Below, piece by piece: positions 7,630 through 9,298 of a stretch of 9,298 nt of DNA (within the stretch, counting starts at the first letter, position 1; each line of letters opens with the position of its first letter). The notes under the pieces are model-generated. The model saw only the letters and a list, made by a program, of their open reading frames with translations, had not been told where the DNA came from and made no database searches. A program made the translations under genes and the position numbers. The DNA lies in NCBI GenBank assembly GCA_027297425.1, contig JAPUIC010000012.1:1-9298 (forward strand), in the 5' to 3' direction. Source of the DNA: Nitrososphaerota archaeon. Lineage in GTDB: Archaea; Thermoproteota; Nitrososphaeria; Nitrososphaerales; JAPUIC01.

Positions 7630-8957
7630 ACGGATTCGTCGCCTGTCTCGGTGATTTAGACGCAGGCTCTAAAATTTCAGTTATGCTTAGAGCATTACAA
7701 GACAGGGCTAAGAAAGGATTCGGAATTATTTCGAATGGTCAAATAGAGGAGTGTAGAGATCCGTCAGAGTTTTCGGACTCGGGATATAATAATGCAATAG
7801 GGTATGCTGTTTCTTCTGTCAGAGACAAACAGTTCAGTTCCGGAGTATTTCATGGTGAAATATTTGGACCAGATAATGAAAGCCACTACCTAGAAGAAAT
7901 AACTCAAGAATCTCTAGGTATTGATAATCTCTGTTCGAAATTGAGATGCATTGATGGTACATTTGCGTTCATGTTTCTAACCCCAAACGGTGCGGTTATT
8001 GCTAGAGATCCTATGGGTATCCGACCACTATATATTGCCAGGTCAGGAAAGACGCTCTTTCTAGCTACTGAGTTCAAGGCATTTACTGCCATAGGACTCA
8101 CGGGTTGGGACAACTTCCCTCCCGGAACCGTCGTAAGTTATGATCAATTATCCTCCAAGAAGCTTACCTTTAGTTCGATAAATTTTTCAGATTCTGAGGT
8201 CCCGCAAACTAATCGAAGACTCCTATCGCTAATCGAGTCATCCATAAGAACAAGGGCCGCCTATATTGGAAGAGAAGTAGCAGTAGCTTTCTCAGGAGGT
8301 ATAGATAGCGTGCTGCTAACATCGCTACTTTCAAAATTCTGCACAGTTCATCCAATATGCGTTTCAGCACCGGGGTCTCAAGATGAACTAAACGCTACCA
8401 GAGCAGCAGCAATATTGGGACTCGATTTAGACTTGGTTAGGATCGAAAACTCAACGATACCACTCATTAGTCAGGAGGTAAGTAGGATGATCGAAGTAGA
8501 AGGACTGATGAATCTTTCGATCGGAATAGTTCTTCACGAGGCTGCGAGGAGAGCGCATGAGGCTGGTTTCAGCCATATAGTTTTGGGTCAGCTAGCTGAC
8601 GAGCTATACGGTGGTTATTCTAAATACTTAGCACTACGAGACGATTCGAAACGCCTGAGAAGAACTCTGTATGATGATGTTGCGAACGCGCATGTCGGTA
8701 ATTTCGAGAGGGATGACAAAACAACTGCTCCGTTCGTCAGAACGATAGTTCCATATGCCTACGTCCCACTAGTCAAGTTTTCCCTGAGAATGCCTCTAGA
8801 AAGCAAGATAGATTCAGAGAATGGACAACGAAAGAAATGTCTTCGAGAGGCAGCCATAGTAGCAGGCGTGCCACAGGAGCTAGCATTACTGGATAAGAAG
8901 GCAATGCAATATGGGTCGGGAGTACAGAAGTTAGTTAGTAAACTCCAAGGTTTTTGA
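7626..8957 (+). CDS. Asparagine-synthetase-like ATP pyrophosphatase with degenerate glutaminase domain
   Basis: The 443-residue protein is built like AsnB: an N-terminal class II amidotransferase (Ntn) fold followed by an ATP-pyrophosphatase domain. It is shorter than E. coli AsnB (about 550). The C-terminal half has the PP-loop SGGIDS (223-228), GQLADELYGGY (321-331) and a lysine-rich KKAMQYGSG near the end, so it should adenylate a carboxylate. The N-terminal half keeps recognisable landmarks: NGFVACLG at the start, GEIF (77-80), DGTFAF (110-115) and ARDPMGIRPLY (126-136). Residue 2, normally the catalytic Cys, is Asn. The RLSI-type glutamine-binding loop is GYAVSSV (59-65), and the oxyanion Asn of NGE is His76. 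Glutamine hydrolysis is therefore unlikely. Possible roles are ammonia-dependent asparagine synthesis or another amide-forming ligation, as in beta-lactam synthetase, which also lost this Cys. The GTG start overlaps purB by 4 nt. The family is confident; the substrate is unknown. Confidence 0.85.
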   Translation: MNGFVACLGDLDAGSKISVMLRALQDRAKKGFGIISNGQIEECRDPSEFSDSGYNNAIGYAVSSVRDKQFSSGVFHGEIFGPDNESHYLEEITQESLGIDNLCSKLRCIDGTFAFMFLTPNGAVIARDPMGIRPLYIARSGKTLFLATEFKAFTAIGLTGWDNFPPGTVVSYDQLSSKKLTFSSINFSDSEVPQTNRRLLSLIESSIRTRAAYIGREVAVAFSGGIDSVLLTSLLSKFCTVHPICVSAPGSQDELNATRAAAILGLDLDLVRIENSTIPLISQEVSRMIEVEGLMNLSIGIVLHEAARRAHEAGFSHIVLGQLADELYGGYSKYLALRDDSKRLRRTLYDDVANAHVGNFERDDKTTAPFVRTIVPYAYVPLVKFSLRMPLESKIDSENGQRKKCLREAAIVAGVPQELALLDKKAMQYGSGVQKLVSKLQGF

Positions 8958-8965
8958 AGAAAACG

Positions 8966-8976
8966 TTAATATTTAA
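8966..8976 (+). promoter_or_regulatory. Candidate TATA box for the xdhC-like gene
   Basis: TTAATATTTAA in the 45-nt gap after the AsnB-like gene is centred about 32 bp upstream of the TTG at 9003. This would place a transcription start only a few bases before the start codon, so the message may be leaderless or nearly so. It closely resembles the element before gins23. It suggests that the xdhC-like gene has its own promoter rather than relying only on read-through. Confidence 0.45.
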
Positions 8977-9002
8977 TGAATTAGAAATTCATATCGTAAC
9001 TC

Positions 9003-9298
9003 TTGCAGATTTCGGAAATTCATGCTAAGATAGCCCAACTAGCAGCCGATGGTAAGTATTTTGCTATCATTACCATAATCAGGGCATATGGGTCTAGTCC
9101 CAGAGGTGTCGGAGCAAAGATGATCGCCTTAGAAGAAGGAATGAGAATTGGAACGATAGGTGGTGATTGCCTTGAAAACGATGCCGTTGATGAAGCGGTT
9201 AGATTAATCGGTACAGATAAAAAGATCTTTGGGGAGACTGGTACGCATAACGAATCAGCTACGAAGGTACTCACCATGCTACTCGATGAGGAAGAATC
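9003..9298 (+). CDS. XdhC/CoxI-family molybdenum hydroxylase maturation protein, N-terminal part
   Basis: XdhC proteins bind molybdenum cofactor and help insert the sulfurated form into xanthine dehydrogenase, aerobic CO dehydrogenase and related enzymes. The 98 codons visible before the right edge show the family's N-terminal signature. A hydrophobic strand (FAIITIIRA) is followed by YGSSPRGVGAKM (residues 29-40), then GTIGGDCLEND, which matches the usual GTIGGGCLE apart from Asp for the third Gly. TTG 9003 is taken as start because an in-frame TAA lies at 8997-8999 and no ATG or GTG occurs before the conserved block. A TATA-like box lies about 32 bp upstream. The C-terminal Rossmann-like domain, if present, is outside the window. 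No molybdoenzyme subunit is visible here, so the client is unknown. Confidence 0.8.
   Translation, partial: MQISEIHAKIAQLAADGKYFAIITIIRAYGSSPRGVGAKMIALEEGMRIGTIGGDCLENDAVDEAVRLIGTDKKIFGETGTHNESATKVLTMLLDEEE

Noticed and set aside
8951..8955. TTTTT at the end of the AsnB-like gene as a transcription terminator
   Set aside because: It is a single five-T run overlapping the stop codon, with no longer or repeated U-tract; too weak to call.
9020..9277. Minus-strand open frame of 85 codons at the right edge
   Set aside because: The plus strand reads a clear XdhC N-terminus over the same bases.

Overview
The window is archaeal chromosomal DNA. It carries a GINS-MCM-Hel308 replication and repair block, archaeal TATA-like promoter elements about 27 bp upstream of start codons, very little Shine-Dalgarno signal, and frequent GTG and TTG starts. 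The order gins23-mcm recalls Crenarchaeota. Together with the helicase next door, it points to the Thermoproteota in the broad sense (a Nitrososphaeria/Thaumarchaeota- or Bathyarchaeia-like lineage). The exact phylum is an inference, because no rRNA or other decisive marker is present. The base composition is moderately A+T-rich and looks even across the window. I see no mobile element, tRNA, rRNA or CRISPR array.

Layout. Positions 1-1314 on the minus strand hold cysteinyl-tRNA synthetase, whose C-terminus runs off the left edge. Positions 1315-1474 are a divergent intergenic region with a TATA-like box for each direction. From 1475 a tightly packed plus-strand cluster runs to 8957: gins23, mcm (1-nt overlap), hel308 (35-nt overlap with the chosen start), a 26-nt gap, purB, and an asparagine-synthetase-like ATP pyrophosphatase (4-nt GTGA overlap). 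After a 45-nt gap containing a TATA-like box, the start of an XdhC/CoxI-family gene begins at 9003 and runs off the right edge.

How the genes work together. GINS23 and MCM are two parts of the archaeal CMG-like replicative helicase, and Hel308 acts on stalled or remodelled forks, so the first half of the cluster is a fork-progression module. PurB belongs to purine nucleotide synthesis. The AsnB-like protein is the most unusual gene. Its N-terminal fold resembles a class II glutamine amidotransferase, but the catalytic Cys is Asn, the Arg of the glutamine-binding loop is absent, and the oxyanion-hole Asn is His. The ATP-pyrophosphatase half keeps its SGGIDS and ADELYGGY loops. It is therefore predicted not to hydrolyse glutamine, and may be an ammonia-dependent synthetase or an amide or lactam-type ligase with another substrate. 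XdhC is a maturation factor for molybdenum hydroxylases, which hints that such an enzyme lies beyond the right edge.
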